Shown piece by piece: positions 17,926 through 26,222 of a stretch of DNA of 64,000 nucleotides (the stretch's first letter is position 1; the number at the start of each line of letters is the position of its first letter). Both the position numbers and the translations under genes were made by a program. The stretch covers positions 496,001 through 560,000 of the forward strand of contig NZ_JAMBOV010000003.1 in assembly GCF_023715745.1 (NCBI RefSeq). The letters are read 5' to 3'. Source of the DNA: Microbacterium oleivorans (GTDB taxonomy: Bacteria > Actinomycetota > Actinomycetes > Actinomycetales > Microbacteriaceae). The notes beneath the pieces are model-generated. The model was not told the DNA's origin. It was given only the letters and a program-made list of their open reading frames with translations, and made no database searches.

Positions 17926-19017
17926 ATGACCACCGCAGCCCCCTTCGATCTCCGGCCGCTCACCGTTCCGACCTCCGTCGACGCGCCCGAGGCCGCCGAC
18001 TTCATCGCCATGGTCGAGGTGCGCAACGAGATCTACCGTGAGATCAGCGCGAACGACGACGAAGCAGTCACTCCTGCTCAGCTCCTCCCCCACTTCCAGC
18101 CGGACCCCGACAACGACAAGCGCAGTTGGATCGTGCTCGTCGCAGACGAGGTCGTCGGACGGGTGATCGTCGACCTCCCCGCCGAGGAGGGGTCGCAGGT
18201 CGCCTACTGGACCGTCGAACTCCTCGAGCGGGTGCAGGGCAGGGGCATCGGCAGCGCTCTCCACGCCGTCGTCGAGGAGACCGCCCGCGACGCGGGGCGC
18301 TCGATCCTGCAGGCGTGGGCCGAGCATCCCGAGCCGGTTCCCGGGTCGCCGTCGGAGCGGCTCGCCGCGCCGACCGGGTTCGGCGAGATCCCGCTCGACC
18401 GTCCGGCGCGCTACTTCCGGCGCCACGGTCACACCCTCGAGCAGGTCGACCGCAAGAGCGTGCTCGAGATCGAACCGGCGCTCGCGACCGTGCGAGCCCT
18501 CCTTGCCGACGCCGAGTCCCACGCCGACGGGTATCGCGTGGAGCAATGGATGCTGCCCACCCCCGAGGCGTATCGCGAGAGCTTCGCGTGGGCCAAGTCG
18601 CGTATGTCGACGGATGCACCGGCAGCCGGGCTCGAGATCGACGAGGAGACGTGGGATGTCGAGCGACTCGCCCGCCACGACGCCCGCTTCGTGGCGGGCG
18701 GACAGACCGTGCTGGTCACGGTCGCCGTCCACGAGGCGACCGGCACGGTCGTCGCCTTCAACGAGCTGTGCTCCGGTGTGGATCCGGCGGCGGCGACCCA
18801 GCAGATGGACACGCTGGTCCTCCGCGAGCACCGAGGCCATCGCCTCGGGCAGTTGGTGAAGTGCGCCGGAATCCTGCGGTGGCGTGAGCTCATGCCGCAG
18901 TCCTCCCGCATCGTCACCTGGAACGCGGAGGAGAACCGTCCGATGCTGAGCATCAACGAGACGATCGGCTTCGTACCGGCGGCCTACATCGGTGCGTGGA
19001 AGAAGGTCGTGGACTAA
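17926..19017 (+). CDS. Tandem GNAT-family N-acetyltransferase
   Basis: 363 residues with two GNAT folds. The first (about residues 20-170) has the acetyl-CoA loop VQGRGIGSALHAVVEE; the second (about 190-363) has LVLREHRGHRLGQLVK and a conserved end, SINETIGFVPA. The two-domain layout resembles mycothiol synthase and the many actinobacterial relatives of unknown substrate, so the acceptor cannot be named. The start has GAAAGAG upstream. It overlaps mutM by four bases at the 3' ends. Confidence 0.85.
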   Translation: MTTAAPFDLRPLTVPTSVDAPEAADFIAMVEVRNEIYREISANDDEAVTPAQLLPHFQPDPDNDKRSWIVLVADEVVGRVIVDLPAEEGSQVAYWTVELLERVQGRGIGSALHAVVEETARDAGRSILQAWAEHPEPVPGSPSERLAAPTGFGEIPLDRPARYFRRHGHTLEQVDRKSVLEIEPALATVRALLADAESHADGYRVEQWMLPTPEAYRESFAWAKSRMSTDAPAAGLEIDEETWDVERLARHDARFVAGGQTVLVTVAVHEATGTVVAFNELCSGVDPAAATQQMDTLVLREHRGHRLGQLVKCAGILRWRELMPQSSRIVTWNAEENRPMLSINETIGFVPAAYIGAWKKVVD

Positions 19018-19919
19018 GCGCGCCGTTGGCACCGAGGGCAGTAGTGGCTGGACCGGTTCGTGAAGCTGACCCGCACGATCGGGGTGCCGCATCGCGGGCA
19101 GGGCTGTCCCGTCCGACCGTACGCGTTCAAGGAATGGGAGAAGTAGCCCGCCTGTCCGTTGACGTTGACGTACTGCGCATCGAAACTCGTACCGCCCTCG
19201 GCGAGGGCCCGGTCCAGCACGGCCCGGACCTCGCCGAGCAGGCGGCCGACGGCGCGCGTCGACAGCTCGTTCGCCGGTCGGTCCGGGTGCAGGCGCGCCG
19301 CCCACAGCGCCTCGTCGGCGTAGATGTTGCCGATACCGCTCACGACCGTCTGATCGAGGAGTGCGCGCTTGATCGCGGAACGGGTGCGGCCGAGCGCTGC
19401 CCGGAACGCACGGTCGTCGAAGGCGGGATCGAGGGGATCCCTCGCGATGTGCGCCACCTGACTCGGGACGAGAGCGGCGTCACTTCCGCGGCCCGCGGCG
19501 GCGCCGTCGCCGGTCGGTAGCAGCCGGTCGATAGCGAGAGAGCCGAAGGTTCGCTGATCCACGAAGACCATCAGGATCTCGCCGTGGATCGGATGCCGCA
19601 CCTCGAAGCGGATGCGCTCGTGACGCAACGTCGGAGTCCCCGGCTCGCGCAGCAGCATCTGTCCGCTCATACCGAGGTGACCGACGATCGCCTCCGGCGG
19701 AGCGGCATCCGCCTCGGCGAGGGGCATCCAGAGGAACTTGCCGCGACGCACGACGGCGTCGACTCGTCGTCCGGCGAGGCGCGTCTCGAAGTCGCGGGAA
19801 TCCCCGACGTGACGAGTGAGGGACCGCGCGTCGAGCACGGTCACCGCATCCAGCCGAGCGCCGGCGAGAGCGGGGACGAGGCCGGCGCGGACGACCTCGA
19901 CTTCGGGGAGTTCGGGCAC
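19014..19919 (-). CDS. mutM: Formamidopyrimidine-DNA glycosylase
   Basis: 301 residues. Removes 8-oxoguanine and other oxidised purines and nicks the site. The catalytic N-terminus PELPEVEVVRAGL (Pro2, Glu3), the central H2TH helix region GIGNIYADEALWAARLHP and the C-terminal zinc finger (CPRCGTPI ... YCPRCQRR) are all present. It follows rnc by 6 bases in the same direction. Confidence 0.97.
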   Translation of the reverse strand: MPELPEVEVVRAGLVPALAGARLDAVTVLDARSLTRHVGDSRDFETRLAGRRVDAVVRRGKFLWMPLAEADAAPPEAIVGHLGMSGQMLLREPGTPTLRHERIRFEVRHPIHGEILMVFVDQRTFGSLAIDRLLPTGDGAAAGRGSDAALVPSQVAHIARDPLDPAFDDRAFRAALGRTRSAIKRALLDQTVVSGIGNIYADEALWAARLHPDRPANELSTRAVGRLLGEVRAVLDRALAEGGTSFDAQYVNVNGQAGYFSHSLNAYGRTGQPCPRCGTPIVRVSFTNRSSHYCPRCQRRA

Positions 19920-19925
19920 GGAGGT

Positions 19926-20618
19926 CTATACCCGCGCGGACAGTTCGCGCCAGACCGACAGTGCGGCAGCCATCTCGGCCTGCTTCTTGCTCGACCCACT
20001 GCCCATCCGGGCGACGTCGCCGACGGTGACCGTGGCGGTGAAGACGCGGTGGTGATCGGGACCCGCCGCTTCCACGCTGTACGTCGGCGCCGCGTGACCC
20101 AGGCGCGCGGCCAGCTCCTGGAGGCTCGTTTTCGGGTCCATCGCCGCGCCGTAGCGCTCGGGGTCGTCCATCAGCGGGGACACGAGCCGCAGGACGAGTG
20201 CGGTCGCCTCCTCGATACCGGCTGACAGGTAGGCGGCGCCGATCAACGCCTCAGTGGTGTCGGCCAGGATCGAGTCCTTGTCGCGCCCACCGGTCTGGTC
20301 CTCGCCGCGCCCCAGTCGCAGATGGGCGCCCAAGCCCATGCCGCGGGCGACTTCGGCGAGGGCGACGGTGGAGACGACACTCGCGCGGCGCTTGGCGAGG
20401 GAACCTTCGTCGAGCTCGGGGTGCGTCCGGTACAGGTGCACCGTGACCGCCATCCCGAGGATCGAATCCCCCAGGAACTCGAGCCGCTCGTTGTGCGCGA
20501 TACCCCCGTGCTCATAGGCGTACGAACGATGGGTCAGCGCAAGCGACACAAGCTCGGGGTCGATGTCGACCCCGAGCTTGTGTGTGAGCACCGAGTGATC
20601 GGTTGCTGCGTCTGTCAC
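19926..20618 (-). CDS. rnc: Ribonuclease III
   Basis: 230 residues from a GTG at 20618. The signature ERLEFLGDSILGMAV carries the catalytic acids, with DTTEALIGAAYL supplying the second set. A double-stranded RNA binding domain fills the last 75 residues (PKTSLQELAARLGH ... SKKQAEMAAALSVWREL). RNase III processes rRNA precursors and double-stranded mRNA regions. Codons 12-24 form a long perfect palindrome, described separately, that may be a target of the enzyme itself. No good ribosome site is visible, so translation may depend on rpmF, which ends 10 bases upstream. Confidence 0.97.
   Translation of the reverse strand: MTDAATDHSVLTHKLGVDIDPELVSLALTHRSYAYEHGGIAHNERLEFLGDSILGMAVTVHLYRTHPELDEGSLAKRRASVVSTVALAEVARGMGLGAHLRLGRGEDQTGGRDKDSILADTTEALIGAAYLSAGIEEATALVLRLVSPLMDDPERYGAAMDPKTSLQELAARLGHAAPTYSVEAAGPDHHRVFTATVTVGDVARMGSGSSKKQAEMAAALSVWRELSARV
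20546..20583 (-). repeat. 38-bp perfect palindrome inside rnc
   Basis: Two 18-base arms, ACACAAGCTCGGGGTCGA and its exact reverse complement, separated by only 2 bases. In the mRNA this gives a 17-bp stem with a 4-base loop, about 35 bases after the start codon. It encodes the ordinary residues KLGVDIDPEL, so it is real coding sequence as well. Confidence 0.9.
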
Positions 20619-20628
20619 GACGCGACGA

Positions 20629-20838
20629 TCAGATGTCGGCGACCTTGCGGCCCTTGTACTCGAGGAACAGCTCCGTGCCCTGCGAGTCGGTGACGACCTT
20701 CGCCTGGTGGGGACGGCTGTAGACGACCTTGCCGTTCTCGATGGTCTTGACGAGCGTGGGGGCCTCGGCCTTCCACTGCGCGCGGCGCGAACGGGTGTTG
20801 GAGCGGGAGACCTTCCGCTTCGGGGGGTTACCTGCCAT
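20629..20838 (-). CDS. rpmF: 50S ribosomal protein L32
   Basis: 69 residues, MAGNPPKRKVSRSNTRSRRA, with the typical basic N-terminus. The cysteine pair found in zinc-binding L32 is absent, so this is the zinc-independent (C-) type. The start at 20838 has AGAAGAG upstream; the longer open frame belongs to yceD read in another phase. It sits between yceD and rnc, the standard order. Confidence 0.96.
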   Translation of the reverse strand: MAGNPPKRKVSRSNTRSRRAQWKAEAPTLVKTIENGKVVYSRPHQAKVVTDSQGTELFLEYKGRKVADI

Positions 20839-20840
20839 GG

Positions 20841-21413
20841 TCAGCTCTTCTCTGTGTCGTCGGCGGCGGGGCGCGGCGCCTCGTCGTCGTGGTCTGGGGT
20901 TCGGGCCGACAAGGCGGCCAGCGCATTCCAGCGCGGGTCGATCTGGGTCTCCGGGACCGGTGTTCCGGTCAGCCTCTCGCCCGTGGACGGATCGAGTCCG
21001 GGGCAATCCGGCTGACACACCGGCTGGAACGGAAGCGACAGGACGATCGCATCCCTGACAGGAGTTTCAAGATCCACGTGGTCGTCTTGAACCTCGAAGT
21101 CAGTCGCTTCGTCCCCAGAGTACCCGAAGAGCTCCTGAAACTCGACTTGGAGGGGGTGTGTCAGGTCGACGAGGCACCGGCTGCACTGGCCGTCGTAGGT
21201 GGTGGAGATCTCGGCGGTGACCAGGATGCCCTCGTGCACCGATTCCAGACGCACGTCGACATCGACGTCTTCGCCGGCGTCGACCCAGGCCAACCCCTCG
21301 CCCCACTTCTCCGGTGCAGGGACGCGGATCTCGAACTCACGCATCTCGCCCGGCGCACGGACGATGTCACGCACGGGAAGGACGAACGGACCGCTCACAC
21401 GCTTTCTGACCAC
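20841..21413 (-). CDS. YceD/DUF177 family protein
   Basis: 190 residues from a GTG at 21413 (MVRKRVSGPFVLPVRDIV after the start); other GTG starts nearby are possible, so the N-terminus is uncertain by a few residues. The conserved core has CSRCLVDLTHPLQVEFQELF and later PVCQPDCPGLDPSTGERL, suggesting metal-binding cysteines. DUF177 proteins are linked to 23S rRNA accumulation in other bacteria and plants and are almost always encoded before rpmF. It lies 2 bases before rpmF. Confidence 0.92.
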   Translation of the reverse strand: MVRKRVSGPFVLPVRDIVRAPGEMREFEIRVPAPEKWGEGLAWVDAGEDVDVDVRLESVHEGILVTAEISTTYDGQCSRCLVDLTHPLQVEFQELFGYSGDEATDFEVQDDHVDLETPVRDAIVLSLPFQPVCQPDCPGLDPSTGERLTGTPVPETQIDPRWNALAALSARTPDHDDEAPRPAADDTEKS

Positions 21414-21454
21414 GGTCGTCCATCGTACGCGTGCGTGGACTCCTTCGGGCCGCG

Positions 21455-21952
21455 TCAGCCCCGCTGTGCTCCCGTGTCGAGGAACCGCGCGACCGGACCG
21501 GGGACGAACGGCGACACGTCTCCGCCCAGCGATGCCACCTGGCGCACGAGTGAGCTCGACACCAGCGCGTGCGCGGGATCGGGGAGCAGGAACACCGTCT
21601 CCACATGAGCGAGGTGGCGGTTCACGATCGCCATGGGCGTCTCGTAGGCGACGTCCACCTGCGAGCGGATCCCCTTGACGAGGACGCCCGCACCCACGTC
21701 GGTCGCGTAATCCACCAACAGCCCCACGCTCCACGCCGCGACGACCACGTCGCCCTCGATGCCGCTCTCGGCGATGGACTGCTCGAGCAGGCTCAGCCGC
21801 TGCGCGATCGGCAGCATCGCCTCCTTGCCCGGATTGTGGACGACGAGGACGTGCAACTGGTCGTAGAGGGATGCTGCGCGCCGGATCACGTCGAGATGAC
21901 CGAGCGTCGGGGGGTCAAAGGAGCCGGGCACGACCGCGATCCGGTTGTTCAT
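21455..21952 (-). CDS. coaD: Phosphopantetheine adenylyltransferase
   Basis: 165 residues. Joins ATP and 4'-phosphopantetheine to make dephospho-CoA. The nucleotidyltransferase motif [15 protein letters not shown] and the conserved ...[16 protein letters not shown] near the C-terminus are present. A TAGGCT -10 element lies 8 bases before the ATG, so the transcript may have a very short leader. It is transcribed towards yceD-rpmF-rnc. Confidence 0.96.
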   Translation of the reverse strand: MNNRIAVVPGSFDPPTLGHLDVIRRAASLYDQLHVLVVHNPGKEAMLPIAQRLSLLEQSIAESGIEGDVVVAAWSVGLLVDYATDVGAGVLVKGIRSQVDVAYETPMAIVNRHLAHVETVFLLPDPAHALVSSSLVRQVASLGGDVSPFVPGPVARFLDTGAQRG

Positions 21953-21990
21953 AGCACCCGAGCCTAACGATGCTTCAGGCCCGCACGGCG

Positions 21991-24138
21991 TCAGTTCTTC
22001 GCGAGGGCGGCGCGCTCCCGTTGGCTGACGCGACCGGAGATGGCTGCAGCGAGGCCCGGATGCCGGTCGAGGCTCGGATCCTCGGCGAGGAGGCGCTCCG
22101 CCTCGGCGCGCGCCGTGGCGATCAGGTCCGCGTCGGCCACCACCCGCAGCAGACGCAACGACGATCGGACACCGGACTGCGCGTCGCCCAGGACGTCGCC
22201 CTCACCGCGGAGGTCGAGATCGACCTCGGCGAGCTCGAATCCGTCGGTGGTGGTGGCGACCGCCTCGACCCGTGCCCGCGCCGGCGTGTACGGGTCGGCT
22301 TCGGTGACGAGCAGGCACAGCCCCGGGACCGATCCGCGCCCGACACGCCCGCGCAGCTGGTGCAGCTGCGACACCCCGAAGCGGTCCGCCTCGAGGATGA
22401 CCATGGTCGACGCGTTCGGCACGTCGACGCCCACCTCCACCACCGTGGTCGCCACGAGGACGTCGATGTCCCCGCGGGCGAAGGCCTGCATGACGGCGTC
22501 CTTCTCCTCCCCCGGCATCTTGCCGTGGAGGATCTCGACGCGGATGTCGCGGTAGTCGGGGTGTCCCTCGAGCAGCGCCGCTGCCTGCACGACGCCCCAG
22601 CGCGTCCGGCCGGGTTCGGCATCCTCCGCAGCGTCGTCCTCGTCGGTGTCGGTCGCGGCGTCGATCGCGGGACACACGACGAAGGCCTGCCTGCCGAGCC
22701 GCACCTCTTCGGCGACCCGTTCCCAGACCCGCGCGAACCACGCCGGCTTCTCCCCCACCGGGGCGACATAGGTGGAGATCCCCGCTCGCCCTCCGGGCAT
22801 CGTCCGGATGGTCGAGACGTCGAGATCGCCGAAGACGGTCATCGCGACCGTGCGCGGGATGGGGGTAGCCGTGAGCACGAGGACGTGCGGCGAACTTCCC
22901 TTCGCGCGCAGCGTCTCGCGCTGATCGACACCGAAACGGTGCTGCTCGTCCACGACGACGAGACCCAGGTCTGCGAACGTCGTCGACTCGCTGAGCAGGG
23001 CATGCGTTCCGACGACGATGCGCGCCTGCCCCGACGCGACGCGCAGCGCCGCCCGCCGACGTTCTGCGGCCGGCTGCTGCCCGGTGAGGAGGGTCGGCAT
23101 CAGCTCCGGCGCGAGGTCCCGTCCGAGCATGCGAGCGATGGAGCGGACATGCTGACCGGCCAGCACCTCGGTGGGAGCGATGAGCGCCGACTGCCCACCG
23201 GACTGCGCCACCTGCAGCATGGCGCGGAGCGCCACGAGCGTCTTGCCGGAGCCGACTTCGCCCTGGACGAGCCGGTTCATCGGCCACGGACCGACGAGGT
23301 CTGCGGCGATGCGCTCGCCCACCGTCAGCTGATCGGGGGTGCGCTCGAACGGCAGCGCGGCGTCGAAGCGCGTGAGGAGCTCGCCCGCGGGGCGTGCGGT
23401 GGCCGACATCATCCGCACGAACTGCCGCTGTTGGAGGAGGGCTGCTTGCAGCACGAACGCCTCGTGCATGCGCAGCGTCTCGCGCGCAGGCCCCACCTGG
23501 TCGAAGGTCTCGGGTGCGTGCATGCGGACGAGAGCCGTCCGCGCATCGAGGAGCCCCTGCGCGGTGCGGAATCCGTCGGGGAGAGGTTCGGGCACCTCGC
23601 CGAGACCGGTCAGCACCTGGTCGACACAGCGCTTGACCTGCCAGCTCGAGAACGTGCTCGTCGCGGGGTAGATCGGGATGGGGACGTTGTGCCACGCCTC
23701 CGCGCTCAAGCGCGCGGTCCCCTCATCGTCGAAAAGCTCGTAGTCCGGATGGGTCAGCTGCTTCTGGCCGCGGTACTCCCCCACCTTGCCGGAGAAGATG
23801 CCCTGCCGACCCGTTCGCAGATCCTTCACACGCCACGCCTGACCGAAGAACGTGAGGGACATGGTGCCGTTGCCGTCGCCGATGAGCACTTCGACGAGCT
23901 CGCCGCGGCGGCCGCGCATCGGGCGGGTCGTCGCGGACAGCACTTCGGCGACGATCGTCACCAGTTCCCCCACCGGGAGCTCGGCGATGGGTGTCAGCTG
24001 ACCACGGCTCGCGTAGCGGCGCGGGTAGTGACCGAGCAGGTCGCCGACCGTCGTCATCTGGAAGGCCCGCCGCAGCCCCTTCGCCAGAGCGTCGCCGACC
24101 GCCTCGGGAAGAGGTGTGGCGAGGGTGTACGACGGCAT
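21991..24138 (-). CDS. recG: ATP-dependent DNA helicase RecG
   Basis: 715 residues. Remodels stalled forks and Holliday junctions. The N-terminal wedge/OB domain is followed by the helicase motor: Walker [16 protein letters not shown], the DEQH box [11 protein letters not shown], motif [17 protein letters not shown], and the C-terminal helicase motifs [13 protein letters not shown] and QLRGRVGRG. The ATG is six bases after TAGACT (24150-24145), a leaderless-type start. A 44-base gap separates it from the divergent rsmD. Confidence 0.96.
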   Translation of the reverse strand: MPSYTLATPLPEAVGDALAKGLRRAFQMTTVGDLLGHYPRRYASRGQLTPIAELPVGELVTIVAEVLSATTRPMRGRRGELVEVLIGDGNGTMSLTFFGQAWRVKDLRTGRQGIFSGKVGEYRGQKQLTHPDYELFDDEGTARLSAEAWHNVPIPIYPATSTFSSWQVKRCVDQVLTGLGEVPEPLPDGFRTAQGLLDARTALVRMHAPETFDQVGPARETLRMHEAFVLQAALLQQRQFVRMMSATARPAGELLTRFDAALPFERTPDQLTVGERIAADLVGPWPMNRLVQGEVGSGKTLVALRAMLQVAQSGGQSALIAPTEVLAGQHVRSIARMLGRDLAPELMPTLLTGQQPAAERRRAALRVASGQARIVVGTHALLSESTTFADLGLVVVDEQHRFGVDQRETLRAKGSSPHVLVLTATPIPRTVAMTVFGDLDVSTIRTMPGGRAGISTYVAPVGEKPAWFARVWERVAEEVRLGRQAFVVCPAIDAATDTDEDDAAEDAEPGRTRWGVVQAAALLEGHPDYRDIRVEILHGKMPGEEKDAVMQAFARGDIDVLVATTVVEVGVDVPNASTMVILEADRFGVSQLHQLRGRVGRGSVPGLCLLVTEADPYTPARARVEAVATTTDGFELAEVDLDLRGEGDVLGDAQSGVRSSLRLLRVVADADLIATARAEAERLLAEDPSLDRHPGLAAAISGRVSQRERAALAKN

Positions 24139-24144
24139 GCCTCG

Positions 24145-24150
24145 AGTCTA
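24145..24150 (-). promoter_or_regulatory. -10 element of leaderless recG
   Basis: TAGACT on the minus strand, six bases, then the recG ATG; no Shine-Dalgarno site fits in between. Confidence 0.5.
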
Positions 24151-24170
24151 GGAGCGGTCGCGGACGCCGC

Positions 24171-24176
24171 TATCGT
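24171..24176 (+). promoter_or_regulatory. -10 element of leaderless rsmD
   Basis: TATCGT followed by six bases (GGCGGG) and the GTG start at 24183. This is the mirror arrangement of the recG promoter on the other strand. Confidence 0.45.
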
Positions 24177-24182
24177 GGCGGG

Positions 24183-24776
24183 GTGACGAGGATCATCGCG
24201 GGAGACGCCGGCTCGCTGCCGCTGGCGGTGCCGAGCGCCGGCACCCGGCCGACGAGCGAGCGGGTCCGCGAATCGCTGTTCGGCGCGCTCGAGGCCGCGG
24301 GGATCCTCACGGGTGCGGCGGTCCTCGACCTGTACGCGGGATCCGGCGCGCTCGGGCTCGAGGCGGTCAGCCGCGGGGCGGCCTCGGCCGACCTCGTCGA
24401 GCGGGCGCCGCGCGCGGCATCCGTCATCGACCGCAACGTGCGAGCCGTCGCGCGCAGCCTTCCCGGGCGCAGGGTCACCGTCCACCGCGCCGCCGCGGAC
24501 GCCTTCCTGCGCAGCGGCGGACAGGGATTCGACCTCGTCTTCGTCGATCCGCCGTACGACATGACGGATGCCGAGCTGTCGACGACCCTCGGGCTGCTCG
24601 TCCCGCGGCTGGCCGCCACCGCGACGGTGATCGTCGAGCGCGCGACACGCTCCGGCGCGCCCCTCCTCCCGGAGCACCTCGTCCTCGACCGCTCGAAGAA
24701 GTACGGGGACACCACCCTCTGGTGGCTCGCGCCCTCCGCACCGGATCAGCCTTTGGCGGAATCCCAGTCCGCGTAG
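24183..24776 (+). CDS. rsmD: 16S rRNA (guanine(966)-N(2))-methyltransferase RsmD
   Basis: 197 residues from a GTG at 24183. The family start RIIAGDAGSLPLAVP and PTSERVRESLFGALE is followed by the SAM site VLDLYAGSGALGLEAVSRG and the catalytic motif FVDPPYD. It methylates G966 of 16S rRNA in the 30S head. It overlaps the 3' end of the convergent thiL by 31 bases. In many bacteria coaD follows rsmD; here coaD lies on the other side of recG on the opposite strand. Confidence 0.95.
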   Translation: MTRIIAGDAGSLPLAVPSAGTRPTSERVRESLFGALEAAGILTGAAVLDLYAGSGALGLEAVSRGAASADLVERAPRAASVIDRNVRAVARSLPGRRVTVHRAAADAFLRSGGQGFDLVFVDPPYDMTDAELSTTLGLLVPRLAATATVIVERATRSGAPLLPEHLVLDRSKKYGDTTLWWLAPSAPDQPLAESQSA

Positions 24777-25717
24777 GGGTCCCAGCCGCCGCGGCCCGCC
24801 GGCGGGGCGCCCCGGACGAGGACGGGAGCGTCCTGACGCTGGAGGACGCGACCGATCACTGCGAACCCCTCGGGCACGCGACCCGCCGGGAAGCAGGCCA
24901 GCAGGGCGTGGTCCTCGCCGCCCGAGAGCGCGTCGTCGTCGAGGGCCGCGTCGAGCGCCAGAGTCACCCGGGACGCGTCCGCGAGACGCGTCGCGTCCAG
25001 GAGCAGCCCGTCCGAGACGTCCATCATCGCCGTCGCCCCTGCCCGCGCGGCGACGGCACCCAGGGCGACGGGAGGCCGTGGACGCAACTGAGCGGCGAGG
25101 TCCCGTCGCTCGGCATCGGTCAGCCCGTCCGCATCGACGGGCGCCGGCGTCCCGTCAGGGCCACGGAATCGCGTGAAGAGCAGCCGCAGCCCTCGGGAGG
25201 CCGCGCCGAGCTCTCCCGCGACCGCGACCGCATCACCCGGGCGCGCCCCCGATCGCAGGACGGGCGCGACACCGTCCAGCACCCCGATGGCGGTGACGGC
25301 GACCGTGAGGGTGTCGGAGACGGTGAGGTCGCCGCCCTCGACCGCGCACCCGGGCGCCAACTGCTCCAGCGCGTCGCGGAATCCGGCGGCCAGCTCGTCG
25401 ACGAAGGATGCCGGGAGCGCGTCCGGCAGGGCGAGCGCGACAAGCAGCGCCGTGGGACGGGCGCCCATCGCCGCGACGTCCGCGAGGTTGACCGCGGCGG
25501 CTTTGAAGCCGAGGTCGTGCGGGGAGGTCCAGGCGAGGCGGAAATCCGGGCCGTGGACGAGGGTGTCCGTCGTGGCGACGATGCGACCGCCCGGGGCCGC
25601 GAGCACCGCCGCATCGTCACCGGGTCCGACCTCGGCCCGAGAGAGGGGACGCAGGATGCCCAGGATGCGGCTCAGCAGCTCGCCCTCGGAGACGTCGCGC
25701 ACACGGAGCTCACCCAT
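24746..25717 (-). CDS. thiL: Thiamine-monophosphate kinase
   Basis: 323 residues. Phosphorylates thiamine monophosphate to thiamine diphosphate, the cofactor needed by IlvB and other enzymes. PurM-like fold signatures are VGPGDDAAVLA, LADVAAMGARPTALLVAL, MMDVSDGLLLDATRLA and GGEDHALLACFP. The ATG is six bases from TACCGT (25729-25724), so it is another probable leaderless gene. No other thi gene is nearby. It overlaps the rsmD 3' end. Confidence 0.95.
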   Translation of the reverse strand: MGELRVRDVSEGELLSRILGILRPLSRAEVGPGDDAAVLAAPGGRIVATTDTLVHGPDFRLAWTSPHDLGFKAAAVNLADVAAMGARPTALLVALALPDALPASFVDELAAGFRDALEQLAPGCAVEGGDLTVSDTLTVAVTAIGVLDGVAPVLRSGARPGDAVAVAGELGAASRGLRLLFTRFRGPDGTPAPVDADGLTDAERRDLAAQLRPRPPVALGAVAARAGATAMMDVSDGLLLDATRLADASRVTLALDAALDDDALSGGEDHALLACFPAGRVPEGFAVIGRVLQRQDAPVLVRGAPPAGRGGWDPYADWDSAKG

Positions 25718-25723
25718 GGCTCC

Positions 25724-25733
25724 ACGGTAGCCT
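25724..25733. promoter_or_regulatory. Overlapping divergent -10 elements of thiL and the DUF3515 gene
   Basis: On the minus strand TACCGT (25729-25724) stands six bases before the thiL ATG. On the plus strand TAGCCT (25728-25733) stands six bases before the DUF3515 ATG. The two hexamers share two base pairs in an intergenic gap of only 22 bp, so both promoters must place their -35 contacts inside the opposite gene. Confidence 0.5.
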
Positions 25734-25739
25734 GGAGGG

Positions 25740-26216
25740 ATGGCTCGGACCCGATCGATCGTCGCGCTCACCCTGCTGATCGCCGGTGTCGCAGCGCTGG
25801 CGGGATGCTCGTCGACGGTCGCCGTCGACGCTGCCCCGAACGCCGACGATCCGCGCTGCGCGGAGGTCATGGTGCGGCTGCCCGACGATCTCGGCGATCG
25901 GCACCGGCGCTGGACGGACGCGCAGTCGACGGCCGCATGGGGGGACCCGACGACGGTGCAGTTCGCGTGCGGTGTGCCACCGCTCGGCCCCTCCGAGCTC
26001 CCCTGCGTCACCGTGGACGGTGTGGACTGGGTGGTCGACGACTCCCGCGCGCCGCTGTACCGGATCACGACCTACGGACGGGAGCCGGTCGTCCAGTTGA
26101 TCGTCGATTACGACGAGGTGAGCTCGAGCGGTCCGGTGAGCGCGGTCAGCCGCCTCATCACCCAGCGTTTCGACGTCACCGGGCAGTGCGTCGCGGCATC
26201 CGACGTCGTCCCGTGA
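25740..26216 (+). CDS. DUF3515 family lipoprotein
   Basis: 158 residues. The N-terminus MARTRSIVALTLLIAGVAAL ends in a lipobox, LAGC, so the protein is probably lipid-anchored outside the membrane. The mature part (DPRCAEVMVRLPDDLGDRHR, VQFACGVPPLGPSELPC) matches DUF3515, an actinobacterial family of unknown function commonly found near ddl and thiL. Start at 25740 in a leaderless context; GGAGG is present but only one base from the ATG. Confidence 0.9.
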   Translation: MARTRSIVALTLLIAGVAALAGCSSTVAVDAAPNADDPRCAEVMVRLPDDLGDRHRRWTDAQSTAAWGDPTTVQFACGVPPLGPSELPCVTVDGVDWVVDDSRAPLYRITTYGREPVVQLIVDYDEVSSSGPVSAVSRLITQRFDVTGQCVAASDVVP

Positions 26217-26222
26217 TCGGCG

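Noticed and set aside
21970..24186. 738-residue open frame antisense to recG
   Set aside because: It mirrors recG codons in a GC-rich gene, has no recognisable domain and no ribosome site; RecG motifs on the other strand are complete.
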